Shown here: positions 1-6,969 of the stretch, piece by piece
Layout: each line of letters opens with the position of its first letter
How positions within the stretch are numbered: position 1 is the first letter of the stretch
From: Leptospiraceae bacterium
GTDB taxonomy: Bacteria > Spirochaetota > Leptospiria > Turneriellales > Turneriellaceae
DNA length: 16,190 nucleotides
Assembly: GCA_016788945.1 (NCBI GenBank)
Contig: JAEUSA010000328.1
Span: 1 to 16,190, forward strand
Reading direction: 5' to 3'
Position numbers and translations under genes: made by a program
The notes under the pieces: generated by a model
Databases searched by the model: none
Told to the model about the DNA's origin: nothing
Seen by the model: only the letters and a program-made list of their open reading frames with translations

Positions 1-200
1 ACGTCCATGCCGATCGAAAAATGTTTACCTTCGGCGCTGAGCACCACGGCGCGAATCTGGCTATCTGCTTGAATTGCCGCGCTGATCGTACTCAGTTCGG
101 CGAGACAGTCGAGGTTGATGCTGTTACCGTAGTCCGCACGATTAAGCGCGAGCCGGGCGACGCTATCTTGAACTTCATAGCGCCAGTGTATCGGCTGCAT
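1..200 (-). CDS. Enoyl-CoA hydratase/isomerase (crotonase fold), N-terminal part
   Basis: Only the first 66 codons lie in the window; the gene runs off the left edge. The translation starts MQPIHWRYEV and shows the usual crotonase opening: a short beta strand (VARLALNR, residues 14-21), a helix (residues 31-45), then AVVLSAEGKHFSIGMD (residues 51-66). The last block matches the family's G-x-G-x-x-F-x-A-G-x-D oxyanion-hole region, although the usual AG is IG here. Crotonases hydrate or isomerise enoyl-CoA esters in the cytoplasm, commonly in fatty-acid beta-oxidation. The exact substrate cannot be told from this piece. The start codon lies one base after the stop of the peroxidase gene, so the two are probably co-transcribed. 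I see no clear Shine-Dalgarno, which fits translation coupled to the upstream gene. Confidence 0.85.
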   Translation of the reverse strand, partial: MQPIHWRYEVQDSVARLALNRADYGNSINLDCLAELSTISAAIQADSQIRAVVLSAEGKHFSIGMD

Positions 201-201
201 A

Positions 202-684
202 TCACAGCAGCTTTTCTATATCGGCAGCAATATCTTTAGGGTCGGTGTTGGGGGCATAACGTTTGACGGGTACACCGTCTTTATCGACCAGAAATTTGGT
301 AAAATTCCATTTGATGGCCTCGGTGCCCAAAAGGCCCGGCTTCTCTGAAGTGAGAAATTTATACAGCGGATGGGCATCGCCGCCATTGACATCGATCTTG
401 CCGAACATCGGAAATTTAACTCCGTAATTCACCTCGCAGAACTGCTCGATGTCTGTGGCGGTGCCGGGTTCCTGCGCGCCAAACTGGTTGCAGGGAAAAC
501 CGAGAATGACAAAGCCGCGATCTTGATATTTTTCGTACAGTTGCTCCAAGCCAGCATATTGCGGGGTAAACCCGCATTTGCTGGCGGTGTTTACGATCAG
601 TACAACCTTGCCTTTGTATTCGGCGAGTGATTTGTCTTTGCCGGCAAGGGTCGCTGCAGAGAATTCATGGATGGTCTGTGGCAT
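202..684 (-). CDS. gpx: Glutathione peroxidase family protein (thiol peroxidase, BtuE/GPx type)
   Basis: This complete 160-residue protein has the usual length for bacterial GPx. It reduces hydrogen peroxide and lipid hydroperoxides in the cytoplasm. The catalytic tetrad is visible: Cys37 in NTASKCGFT, Gln71 in FPCNQFGAQEPG, and Trp126-Asn127 in IKWNFTKFL. The peroxidatic residue is an ordinary cysteine (TGC-type codon), not a selenocysteine. Cys83 (QFCEVNYGV) sits where thioredoxin-dependent members carry the resolving cysteine, so thioredoxin rather than glutathione may be the reductant; this is inference. There is no signal peptide. The start at 684 gives the normal family N-terminus, but no Shine-Dalgarno precedes it. 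The enoyl-CoA hydratase gene follows after one base. About 106 bases separate this gene from the lipoprotein operon upstream on the same strand, so it may have its own promoter, though I found no convincing one. Confidence 0.95.
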   Translation of the reverse strand: MPQTIHEFSAATLAGKDKSLAEYKGKVVLIVNTASKCGFTPQYAGLEQLYEKYQDRGFVILGFPCNQFGAQEPGTATDIEQFCEVNYGVKFPMFGKIDVNGGDAHPLYKFLTSEKPGLLGTEAIKWNFTKFLVDKDGVPVKRYAPNTDPKDIAADIEKLL

Positions 685-783
685 GGCGGATGAACCAGCA
701 CGAGGGTGTGGCTGTCAGCCAGAATTCATCAATCACTGCACCAAGGTAGTATGTACCAAACGCTACGGTGTATGCAGACCAGA

Positions 784-798
784 CGCAGTGTCACTGCG
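784..798. repeat. 15-bp perfect odd palindrome
   Basis: CGCAGTG-T-CACTGCG is a perfect 7-bp inverted repeat around a single T. It covers the stop codon of the minus-strand lipoprotein gene (791-793) and lies about 100 bases upstream of the peroxidase start on the same strand. No T-tract follows on either strand, so it does not look like an intrinsic terminator. Its position would suit an operator for the peroxidase gene, but nothing else supports that. Confidence 0.4.
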
Positions 799-1690
799 CG
801 ACATGCATATCGGCAGCAACTGTTCCGGAACCCCGCAGAATCTTACCCGTGCATTTCGTGTGGAACAAGGTATCGACGCGCACCAGGCCAACCGGACGTT
901 CTTTGTGCAGAACGGTATAAATTTTACCGACTTTGAGCGGCCCGGTAGCCGTCAAAATATCAACCTTACGTCCGTAGACCTGAAAGATACGCCCCACGAT
1001 ACGCACCTTTTTTTTCAGGCGCAGTTTGTCTGAAACCGGCGTGTCGGCAATATCGGAAAAATCATAATTGGCAAAGTTGCTTAAGAACTGAGCGATATTC
1101 TCTTGGGTCGCTTTCTCGACGGCTTCTTTGCGCAATGATCCATAACTGCCGAGAAAGTCCTGCGCCATCCCGGTCGTCTGCAGTTCAAATTCATATGCCG
1201 GATTATTTTTGTAAAAGACCGAGTATCGTGCGGTTACCTTCCCGAGCATTGTCGCTGAGAGCATATCGGCATTGGTTTCGACATGGACAATCAGCACACG
1301 TAGACCCCATTCCTCTTCAAATTTTGTGGCATACTCAGAAAAAAGACGAGCCTGTCTGATGGACGATTCGACGGCCTGCGTGAATTCTTCGTTCGATATC
1401 TTGACCTCACCGATAATGGTCGGTGACAAAATATCATTTTCTCCCCCGCCAGTTGCCTGATCGACAAATATTTTATTGCCGATCGTCTTATTTACCAAAG
1501 GTTGTCGCACGATCATCTTATCTGCAGAGGGGCGCGCATTACAAGCGATCAATATTGCGAGCATCGCGCTACTGAGCGACAACCACGTCGTATATCTGCT
1601 CAGAGCGGTCTTGCATGCATCTGTACCATGGGTAGCACCAGCTACGGCACCGCCATGGCAATATAGACGAGTTCGCTGTCGTGCCATCAT
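791..1690 (-). CDS. Predicted lipoprotein with C-terminal SH3-like beta domain
   Basis: This is the fourth and last gene of a minus-strand operon. I place the start at the ATG at 1690, which overlaps the previous gene's stop in an ATGA; a longer open frame reaches back to 1735. The protein has 299 residues. A long, cysteine-containing N-region is followed by a hydrophobic run (WLSLSSAMLAILIAC) ending in a lipobox, with the lipidated Cys at about residue 50, so an envelope lipoprotein is likely. The middle (FTQAVESSIRQARLF ... ENIAQFLSNF) has the helix-strand-strand-helix pattern seen in several exported lipoprotein families. The end (VDILTATGPLKVGKIYTVL) resembles the small beta-barrel that closes FlgT- and CsgG-associated proteins, with the G-x-L-K-V-G-x-x-Y-x-V turn. 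I do not recognise a named family. The 49-residue leader is long, and a later non-ATG start is possible. Confidence 0.75.
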   Translation of the reverse strand: MMARQRTRLYCHGGAVAGATHGTDACKTALSRYTTWLSLSSAMLAILIACNARPSADKMIVRQPLVNKTIGNKIFVDQATGGGENDILSPTIIGEVKISNEEFTQAVESSIRQARLFSEYATKFEEEWGLRVLIVHVETNADMLSATMLGKVTARYSVFYKNNPAYEFELQTTGMAQDFLGSYGSLRKEAVEKATQENIAQFLSNFANYDFSDIADTPVSDKLRLKKKVRIVGRIFQVYGRKVDILTATGPLKVGKIYTVLHKERPVGLVRVDTLFHTKCTGKILRGSGTVAADMHVAQ

Positions 1691-2112
1691 TCGCGTTTCT
1701 TTAGTATACCGAGCGTTTTCGGATCGCATTTCCAATAACGCAGATCGGTGGCAATTTGGATATCGTAACTCATTGAATAAACACGCTTTGTGTTGGTATA
1801 GGTTTTTGAGCTATGCCTCATGCCTAGAAACTGTACGACATTGGCCCCCGCCCGGTAGCCCATATCGCGTATGATAGCCTCATCCTGAATGCGGCCTTTT
1901 TCGAGAATCTCCATATCTGTACGTTTGTAAGGCCATGGTCTGTCGATTTCGATAATAGCGAGGGACTTACAGTTTCTATGCAGATGAAAAATGTTATCCC
2001 GTTCTTCTTCAAGCAACAAAACATTTTGCGGAACGTCTACTGCTGCCGCAAAGAGGATGTACGATGCGGAAAGGTAGAATACTGTAAGGGAAAAAATACC
2101 CGGAATTTTCAT
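1687..2112 (-). CDS. Small exported protein with a DUF4156-like pattern
   Basis: This 141-residue protein is the third gene of the lipoprotein operon. The open frame extends to 2211, but the start at 2112 is preferred. It is preceded by AAGGGAGA at good spacing, it overlaps the upstream stop as ATGA, and it begins a signal peptide (MKIPGIFSLTVFYLSASYILFAAA). No lipobox is seen, so cleavage by ordinary signal peptidase near residues 24-26 is likely. The mature part has CKSLAIIEI, then a helix ending MGYRAGANVVQFLG, then beta strands and a second Cys (KCDP). A first strand after a Cys and a G-A-N helix end is the layout of DUF4156/RcsF-like small envelope proteins. The match is by pattern only. 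The two cysteines could form a disulphide. The function is unknown. Confidence 0.75.
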   Translation of the reverse strand: MKIPGIFSLTVFYLSASYILFAAAVDVPQNVLLLEEERDNIFHLHRNCKSLAIIEIDRPWPYKRTDMEILEKGRIQDEAIIRDMGYRAGANVVQFLGMRHSSKTYTNTKRVYSMSYDIQIATDLRYWKCDPKTLGILKKRE

Positions 2113-2543
2113 TTGCGTTTCTCCCTTATGATATCTGCCGTCAATTTCACTTCGGAACAACCCGGCCAGATCGGCAATACAAAGAGAAACGGTATGCTGT
2201 TCCAGCCGCAACCGGTCGTTTCGACCTCCAAATTCACCATCGCATCGCCATTGGCATCGCTGAGTGCTTTATTCATGGCGATTGCTACCGCATCTTTGCT
2301 GCTCAATGGAATCAGCGAATAACCGATGCTCCATTGACGCTGTGTGAGAGAGAATTTACCGACTTCCTGCATGTGTATGTCTTTCATCAGAATCTCGTTG
2401 TTACGACCGTAGAGAAATCCGCTCATAGAAACCGGGTGATCCAGCTTGTCGAATCGTAGTGCACCTTGACTGCCGGCGCAGTTGGCTGCGAAAAATATGC
2501 AGGTCATTACCGCATAGTTCAGTTTATGCCATTTGGAAAGCAT
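2109..2543 (-). CDS. Predicted small lipoprotein, DHPV motif
   Basis: This 144-residue protein is the second gene of the operon. The open frame extends to 2666, but the start at 2543 is one base after the stop of the first gene, has GAAGGT upstream, and opens a signal peptide. The hydrophobic stretch ends FFAANC (Cys22). Asn just before the Cys is unusual for a lipobox, so lipidation is likely but not certain. Thirteen residues after the Cys comes DHPVSMSG, which is shared with the first gene's product. The C-terminal half (AVAIAMNKALSDANGDAMVNLEVE) has the helix plus G-D-A-x-x-N-L strand pattern common in small bacterial lipoproteins. It ends in a strand with two further cysteines (GCGW, PGCS) and no recognised family. 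The gene overlaps the next by four bases (ATGA). Confidence 0.75.
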   Translation of the reverse strand: MLSKWHKLNYAVMTCIFFAANCAGSQGALRFDKLDHPVSMSGFLYGRNNEILMKDIHMQEVGKFSLTQRQWSIGYSLIPLSSKDAVAIAMNKALSDANGDAMVNLEVETTGCGWNSIPFLFVLPIWPGCSEVKLTADIIREKRK

Positions 2544-2544
2544 G

Positions 2545-2928
2545 CTATTTACTACCTTCGCGCTGTAGGCCTGATTCACCTTCAATACTGACTTCATCGG
2601 TTGCGAACCAAGTGACAAAATAATGCGATAAAGTATTCTTATAGCCGATGCTATTGATTCGCACAACGCTATTTTTGTATCCGATATTCCTTAGCAGGTA
2701 AGCGCTGAGTCTGCCGGGAGACAGCGTCCGTACGTCCATGTTTTGCATATTTTTGAATGCCAAAGGTTGACTATTCCTGATTCCGGCAGTCGGTTGAAAA
2801 CCGATACGGCGAATATGACCGACCATCACCGGATGATCCACATTGCGCGCATTAAACCCCACGGTTGCCCCGCAATGACAAAGTGTCAGCCCTAAGGGCA
2901 AGGCCCCTAAAATCCAAAATAGTTTCAT
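2545..2928 (-). CDS. Predicted small lipoprotein, first gene of envelope operon, DHPV motif
   Basis: This 127-residue protein is the first gene of the four-gene operon. The start at 2928 is secure: a strong Shine-Dalgarno (GGAGGAG) lies four bases upstream, and a signal peptide follows (MKLFWILGALPLGLTLCHCG). Cys17 or Cys19 would be the lipidated residue; neither site is a textbook lipobox. NVDHPVMVGHI (residues 29-39) repeats the D-H-P-V motif of the next gene at nearly the same distance from the Cys. The C-terminal part (LSHYFVTWFATDEVSIEGE) is faintly like Bor-type lipoproteins, which is too weak for a call. It probably acts in the envelope together with its three neighbours. The gene is divergent from the zinc-ribbon gene at 3078. 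Confidence 0.75.
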   Translation of the reverse strand: MKLFWILGALPLGLTLCHCGATVGFNARNVDHPVMVGHIRRIGFQPTAGIRNSQPLAFKNMQNMDVRTLSPGRLSAYLLRNIGYKNSVVRINSIGYKNTLSHYFVTWFATDEVSIEGESGLQREGSK

Positions 2929-2932
2929 TGAT

Positions 2933-2939
2933 CTCCTCC
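2933..2939 (-). promoter_or_regulatory. Strong ribosome binding site of the envelope operon
   Basis: On the minus strand this reads GGAGGAG, four bases before the ATG at 2928. It is the best Shine-Dalgarno in the window and fixes the start of the first lipoprotein gene. It also shows that this organism uses ordinary Shine-Dalgarno initiation, which makes the genes without one more notable. Confidence 0.8.
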
Positions 2940-2972
2940 GATTGGCTTATTTGTTTAGCGTACAGGCTTTTT

Positions 2973-3006
2973 GTCGAAAACTCGACCGTCTGGGTCCAAA
3001 CGGACC
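2973..3006. repeat. Two tandem dyads with identical AAAC loops in a divergent intergenic region
   Basis: GTCGA-AAAC-TCGAC (2973-2986) and GGTCC-AAAC-GGACC (2993-3006) are perfect 5-bp inverted repeats with the same four-base spacer. Their centres are exactly 20 bp apart, about two helical turns. They lie in the 149-bp region between the divergent genes starting at 2928 and 3078. I see no T-tract, so they are not intrinsic terminators. They could be paired operator sites or small RNA hairpins. No convincing promoter hexamers were found for either gene. Confidence 0.4.
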
Positions 3007-3077
3007 TCAGTTTTCAGACCAAACATGCCACGGTCGTAGTCTCATTTACGCGATCTCTGCCGTTCGTCCAATAACCC

Positions 3078-3602
3078 ATGTCTGCAGAGATTGATTATGG
3101 AAAGGCCGAGGACGTTGCCGGACTTGTCGAAGAGCGCTTTCGGCAACTGATTGAAGAAGGGGCGTTTGCTGACTTGGAGCCGTATCTCGCAAGCCTTGGC
3201 AAAACCGGCAGCGAAGACCAGGCAGTGACACTGACGCTGCAGCTGAAGTTGTCCGATTCGGAACGCGAGCGCGAAGTCGTCGTGACCGAGGCGAGTCGCG
3301 CCTATCTCAACGACGGCGAAGTATATGATTTTTGCCAAAGCGACGCGGTCGTTCGTTATCTCTGCGACAACGAGATTCGCGTGTTTCAGAGCAATGCCTG
3401 CCCACATTGTTGGGGTGACTGGCCTGATAAACATACAAACACAACTTGCCCCGAATGCGGTTACGAGTTCGGCAAACAGGTAAAGCTGTTGATCGACGAT
3501 GACATCTGTCCGTTTTGTTTCGAGGGCAAAGTCTCACGGCAAGAGTTGCGCTGCAATGCTTGTGGCGAACAAGTCGACGAGCGTTTTGTCAGCTGGGGGT
3601 AA
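3078..3602 (+). CDS. Double zinc-ribbon protein of unknown function
   Basis: This 174-residue protein is cytoplasmic, with no signal or membrane segment. The N-terminal 100 residues form an acidic alpha/beta region I do not recognise. The C-terminal third holds four C-x-x-C pairs: Cys108/111 (ACPHC), Cys124/127 (CPEC), Cys144/147 (CPFC) and Cys159/162 (CNAC). The first two and last two pairs are spaced like two consecutive zinc ribbons. Such ribbons bind nucleic acid or protein partners; which applies here cannot be told. No Shine-Dalgarno precedes the ATG at 3078, so the mRNA may have a very short leader, although the nearest -10-like sequence (AATAAC) is poor. The small membrane protein gene follows immediately, so the two are probably expressed together. 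Confidence 0.8.
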   Translation: MSAEIDYGKAEDVAGLVEERFRQLIEEGAFADLEPYLASLGKTGSEDQAVTLTLQLKLSDSEREREVVVTEASRAYLNDGEVYDFCQSDAVVRYLCDNEIRVFQSNACPHCWGDWPDKHTNTTCPECGYEFGKQVKLLIDDDICPFCFEGKVSRQELRCNACGEQVDERFVSWG

Positions 3603-3604
3603 AT

Positions 3605-4000
3605 TTGCGGTTTCGCAATTTTCTACCGCTGATATTGCATTTCTTGATTCTGCTGCCGCTCGCGCTGATGTTTCTGTTCTTCTGGCAGGGACATGCGCTG
3701 CCTCTTGTCGTACTGCAATGCATTTTTGTTCCTTTTTTGTTTCTGATCTACCATGCTTCACTACGCAGCGCCGCCAAAAATGGTTCACCGCGTGTGCGGT
3801 TGACGCAAAAGATGTATTTACCCCTCAAAATAAACTTAGTGCTCTATTTCGCGGTAGGGGTGCCCGTGTTGTTGATATTTTCCAATAATTTGCATGCCTT
3901 ATACGCTGCACTTGGCATACAAACAGCCGCCTTCGCATTCACCTGTTATTCGGGAATGCTTTACGTCGGTCGTTCAGGTGGGGCTGCACAACGGTCTTAA
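3605..4000 (+). CDS. Small four-helix membrane protein
   Basis: An open frame begins at 3515, inside the previous gene. I prefer the TTG at 3605, two bases after the zinc-ribbon stop, because GGGGG lies about five bases upstream and the peptide from there starts directly with a membrane helix (MRFRNFLPLILHF). An ATG at 3668 would cut the first helix. The 131-residue product has four predicted membrane segments, at about residues 6-27, 31-52, 70-92 and 95-117. It has short loops and a basic stretch (SLRSAAKNGSPRVR) between helices 2 and 3. No family is recognised. Its stop overlaps the stop of the convergent ATPase gene (3997-4000, TTAA). Confidence 0.7.
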   Translation: MRFRNFLPLILHFLILLPLALMFLFFWQGHALPLVVLQCIFVPFLFLIYHASLRSAAKNGSPRVRLTQKMYLPLKINLVLYFAVGVPVLLIFSNNLHALYAALGIQTAAFAFTCYSGMLYVGRSGGAAQRS

Positions 4001-4710
4001 CTCGCGATCGGCGAGCGCCAGCGGTGGCGCCGTGGCAGGTACTCACGGTGTAATGGTACTTCGAGCCGTGCGATAGTCTCGTTTTCATAGTTTGTAGAAA
4101 TCGTAAGCAAATGCGGATCAATTGCAGATGATCTCAATGCCATCAGGCATAAGACGAGACCAAGACCTGCACCTTCGGTTTCGTCGACATTTTCCATCAT
4201 AAACTCAGCCATGTCGGTGCACTGCATCGCCTGACGCAGCTTTTCACGCGCCCGCCGTTCTTCCATCGGTGTCATTGGCAGATTATTTTTGATTTCAATG
4301 ATGAAGCGGTCTTTGTCGAAGTCAAAAGAAGCGTGCACATTGAGGTTTGCCTGCTTCGCCTTGCGTCCGTACTCCGATGACATTTGTTCAGAAATCGCCT
4401 CACGAAACATGCGCATGCCGCGTTCGTAATCCTCAGGATTATGCACGTCGATATTGTGCTCGGCGAAGAAGATTTTCTTGAAGTTAGCTTTCGCAGCATT
4501 CACTGTTAGTTCTTTGAGAATAACAGATAAAGCCGGAGCAAGCTCCGGGCGTGCAAATTTATGCAGTATTTGTTTCACTGTGTCGCGCAGAAAATGTTCG
4601 GTGACGGGAATAAAACCATACGCCCGTACAATCAGGCGGTTTTCTTCCCGTATGCTGTGTTCGGCGGCGCGCGCCACAGCTTCGGAAACCGAAACTTTTG
4701 CGGCCGACAT
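3997..4710 (-). CDS. Free-standing GHKL-type ATPase (histidine-kinase-like), copy 1
   Basis: This 237-residue cytoplasmic protein has a Bergerat-type ATP-binding fold. The N-box is LKELTVNAAKA (Glu67, Asn71) and the G2 box is DETEGAGLGL (residues 176-185). There is no dimerisation/phospho-His domain, membrane segment or receiver domain. The region expected to be the G1 box reads IEIKNNLPM (138-146), so the usual D-x-G is replaced by N-N. About 60 residues, including YGRKAKQANLNV, separate the N-box and G1, more than in ordinary sensor kinases. The gene lies 41 bases downstream of the MASE1 hybrid kinase on the same strand, so joint transcription is likely. A near-identical architecture is found at 12726-13415. 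Possible roles are an anti-sigma-type regulator, a partner kinase or a decoy ATPase. No Shine-Dalgarno is evident at the ATG. Confidence 0.85.
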   Translation of the reverse strand: MSAAKVSVSEAVARAAEHSIREENRLIVRAYGFIPVTEHFLRDTVKQILHKFARPELAPALSVILKELTVNAAKANFKKIFFAEHNIDVHNPEDYERGMRMFREAISEQMSSEYGRKAKQANLNVHASFDFDKDRFIIEIKNNLPMTPMEERRAREKLRQAMQCTDMAEFMMENVDETEGAGLGLVLCLMALRSSAIDPHLLTISTNYENETIARLEVPLHREYLPRRHRWRSPIAS

Positions 4711-4751
4711 AGTCTGGCACTTAAAAAAGCGCCGTTTATGTGTACATTAGT

Positions 4752-6905
4752 TTACGCAGAGTGGATACCCCCCTCTGTGTCAGCATCTTGCCGCATGCCA
4801 TTGGCTGCATGGAATTTCTTCTGGTGTGCCCGCTTAATGACACTGCAAAGCATTGCAATAGTGAATGGTTTCGGCAGAAAATCATCCATGACCTGTCTGT
4901 ACTGGTCTTGGCTTTCTTGGTCGACATTTCCGGTCACTGCGACGAGGTACGGTATTTGTCCGGTTTCTTGACGCAATTGTGTGGCTACATCGAAGCCATC
5001 CATGCCGGGCATTTGCACGTCCAACAGGACCAAGTCGAAAGGTTCATGCTTAATTGCGTGCAGTGCGGCGAAGCCATCTTCACCTTCTTTTACGATGCCA
5101 TAACCCAAGTTTTTGAGCATTGCCGCAAGCAGCATACGGTTCATTTCGGTATCATCGACGATCAAAATTTTCGCCGGGTACATTTGGGCGAAAGCCCCGT
5201 CTTTGGGGTCATCTTGTGCGCCGGGAGTTTCGACCGTAGCAGCGGCGGGCAGAGTTAACTCGAATGAAAAAACCGATCCATTGCCTTCTTCGCTTTCGAC
5301 TTTGATATCTGCACCCATCAACCGCGTCAGCTGCGCGCTGATGGTGAGGCCGAGACCGGTTCCACCATACTTTCTGGCCGTTTCGCCGCGGGTCTGTTGA
5401 AACGGTTGAAAAAGTCTTTCGAGATCACCCTGGCTCATACCAATTCCGGTGTCGCGCACGCTAAATTTGCAGGCGCCATTCGCGTATTCGACGGATAAGG
5501 TAACGCCACCTTTTTCCGTGAATTTGACCGCATTACCGCACAAGTTTATCAAAACCTGCGTCAGGCGCAAGGGATCGCCTATGACTGCACGCGGCAGATT
5601 GTCTGCCTGAACAGTGAATTGGATGTCTTTTTTTTTCACCGTCGGTTGAAACATGTGAGCAATTTCGTCTAAAGCGGCCTTTAAATCAAAGGCAATATGC
5701 TCCAATCTTAACTTGCCGGCCTCCAGTTTTGAATAGTCAAGAATGCTGTTCACCAATCCGGTCAACGTTTTTGCCGTACCGGATAGAGTTTCGACATATC
5801 TGCTTTGGTCATCGCTGAGTTTCGTGCCCTGCAGTAACTCGGTTGACCCGATCACGCCATTGAGCGGTGTCCTGATTTCGTGGCTGAGAGTCGCAAGGAA
5901 TTCGCCCTTCGCCTTGGTGGCGGCCAATTGCTGTTCCGCAATCAAATATTCTTCCCGTTCTTGAATCGTGGCGGAGAGCACCATTGTCATAATTGTGAAA
6001 ACACCGATATACAATTCAAGCAGCAAAAGCGAATCATTAATCGAAAGTTGGTCACCCCGCATGATCGCAAATGGACCTTGCTGACGAATTGTGTAGAAAG
6101 TAGAGGTAAATGACAAAATGATAATCGCGGTTACTGCTCCGTGCATTTTGAAACGGAATATTGCCCAAATGATGAAGGGTATTGGTAAGTAGGTAAGATC
6201 AAAACCGGCACGGAAAACGATATACGAGAGTGCGACCAGAGAGGTCAGCAGAACAGGTGCTTCGATGCTTCGATCGTAAGTCCAACGGATCTGAGGTAAT
6301 TTTGCCCATGTATAGATAAACGGCGCAACGATTATTAAACCCTGCATCTCTCCTGTCCACCAAGTCAAAACAACCTGCCAATACGCAGTTGTTGATACAA
6401 AACCAAATACGAGTAAGGAAGTCACTCCGACGAATGCACTGATGGCCGCGCCGGGCATCGTTCCGATGGTAAGAAACATGAGCACGCGGCTGACGCGATT
6501 AAATGGCGTGGCCGTCCCATTGAATTTTTGAATAAAATACGCGGCCAACAAAACACTCGCCGTGTTGCCGCAAGCGATGAGAGATGCCGTTGGCAAATGC
6601 GGATTATTCAGATAATTGGCTGAGAATGCGCCCAACAAAACACCCGGCGCGATGCGAAAACCCCGCAACAGAACCAAGGCCAGTGATATGCCTTCCGGAG
6701 GCCAGACGGGAGAAACCTGAGAGTGGAGGAACGCCAAATAGAATCCGACTTGTGCGCCGGCAACGTATGCGATCGCTACGAAAGCCATTTCCATCAAATT
6801 TTTGCCGTTCAGGTTTCGCAGCAGAAGGTTAGGGGCCGTGTCGGGACTGGAGGTACGCAATTTGATTAAGGTCAGGACTATCCGCATAGAAAACACCGTA
6901 AACAC
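4752..6905 (-). CDS. MASE1 hybrid sensor histidine kinase with C-terminal receiver
   Basis: This membrane sensor has up to 717 residues. Residues about 38-313 form a multi-helix MASE1 sensor; SPVWPPEGISLALVLLRGF (65-83) is its typical signature. A linker coiled coil (EREEYLIAEQQLAATKAKGE) leads to HisKA with the phospho-accepting His342 in SHEIRTPLNG. The ATPase domain has an N-box around LINLCGNAVKFTEKG (Asn454, Asn458), a G1 box DTGIGM (485-490) and a G2 box GGTGLGL (514-520). A receiver follows at about 578-695, with Asp584/585, the phospho-acceptor Asp629 (LLDVQMPGMDG), Thr658 and Lys679. All catalytic residues are intact. The MASE1 ligand is unknown, and phosphate should pass internally from His342 to Asp629. 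No DNA-binding or output domain is present, so a separate partner is needed. The start is uncertain: GTG at 6905, GTG at 6896 (best spaced from AAAAGGTG) or ATG at 6887. Confidence 0.95.
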   Translation of the reverse strand: MFTVFSMRIVLTLIKLRTSSPDTAPNLLLRNLNGKNLMEMAFVAIAYVAGAQVGFYLAFLHSQVSPVWPPEGISLALVLLRGFRIAPGVLLGAFSANYLNNPHLPTASLIACGNTASVLLAAYFIQKFNGTATPFNRVSRVLMFLTIGTMPGAAISAFVGVTSLLVFGFVSTTAYWQVVLTWWTGEMQGLIIVAPFIYTWAKLPQIRWTYDRSIEAPVLLTSLVALSYIVFRAGFDLTYLPIPFIIWAIFRFKMHGAVTAIIILSFTSTFYTIRQQGPFAIMRGDQLSINDSLLLLELYIGVFTIMTMVLSATIQEREEYLIAEQQLAATKAKGEFLATLSHEIRTPLNGVIGSTELLQGTKLSDDQSRYVETLSGTAKTLTGLVNSILDYSKLEAGKLRLEHIAFDLKAALDEIAHMFQPTVKKKDIQFTVQADNLPRAVIGDPLRLTQVLINLCGNAVKFTEKGGVTLSVEYANGACKFSVRDTGIGMSQGDLERLFQPFQQTRGETARKYGGTGLGLTISAQLTRLMGADIKVESEEGNGSVFSFELTLPAAATVETPGAQDDPKDGAFAQMYPAKILIVDDTEMNRMLLAAMLKNLGYGIVKEGEDGFAALHAIKHEPFDLVLLDVQMPGMDGFDVATQLRQETGQIPYLVAVTGNVDQESQDQYRQVMDDFLPKPFTIAMLCSVIKRAHQKKFHAANGMRQDADTEGGIHSA

Positions 6906-6969
6906 CTTTTGCTCGTTTCACCGGATATGATGCTCGACGGCGTGCTACCCGAAGCCTATAGAGGATAAA

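Noticed and set aside
578..1033. Open frame of 151 codons on the plus strand opposite the peroxidase and lipoprotein genes
   Set aside because: It runs antisense through two well-supported genes and their spacer, has no Shine-Dalgarno, and its translation shows no domain or membrane pattern.
1691..1735. Extended N-terminus of the fourth envelope gene
   Set aside because: It would overlap the previous gene by 49 bases; the ATGA overlap at 1687-1690 is the same junction type seen one gene earlier.
3045..3075. Possible leaderless promoter for the zinc-ribbon gene (TTTACG and AATAAC)
   Set aside because: The -10 matches only four of six, the spacer is 19 bases, and the predicted start would fall inside the ATG.
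6870..6968. Plus-strand frame reading ...HLLLVSPDMMLDGVLPEAYRG before the haem-propeller gene, faintly like a response-regulator fragment
   Set aside because: It is short, begins just after a stop codon, has no start until late, and overlaps the kinase N-terminus; chance is the simplest reading.
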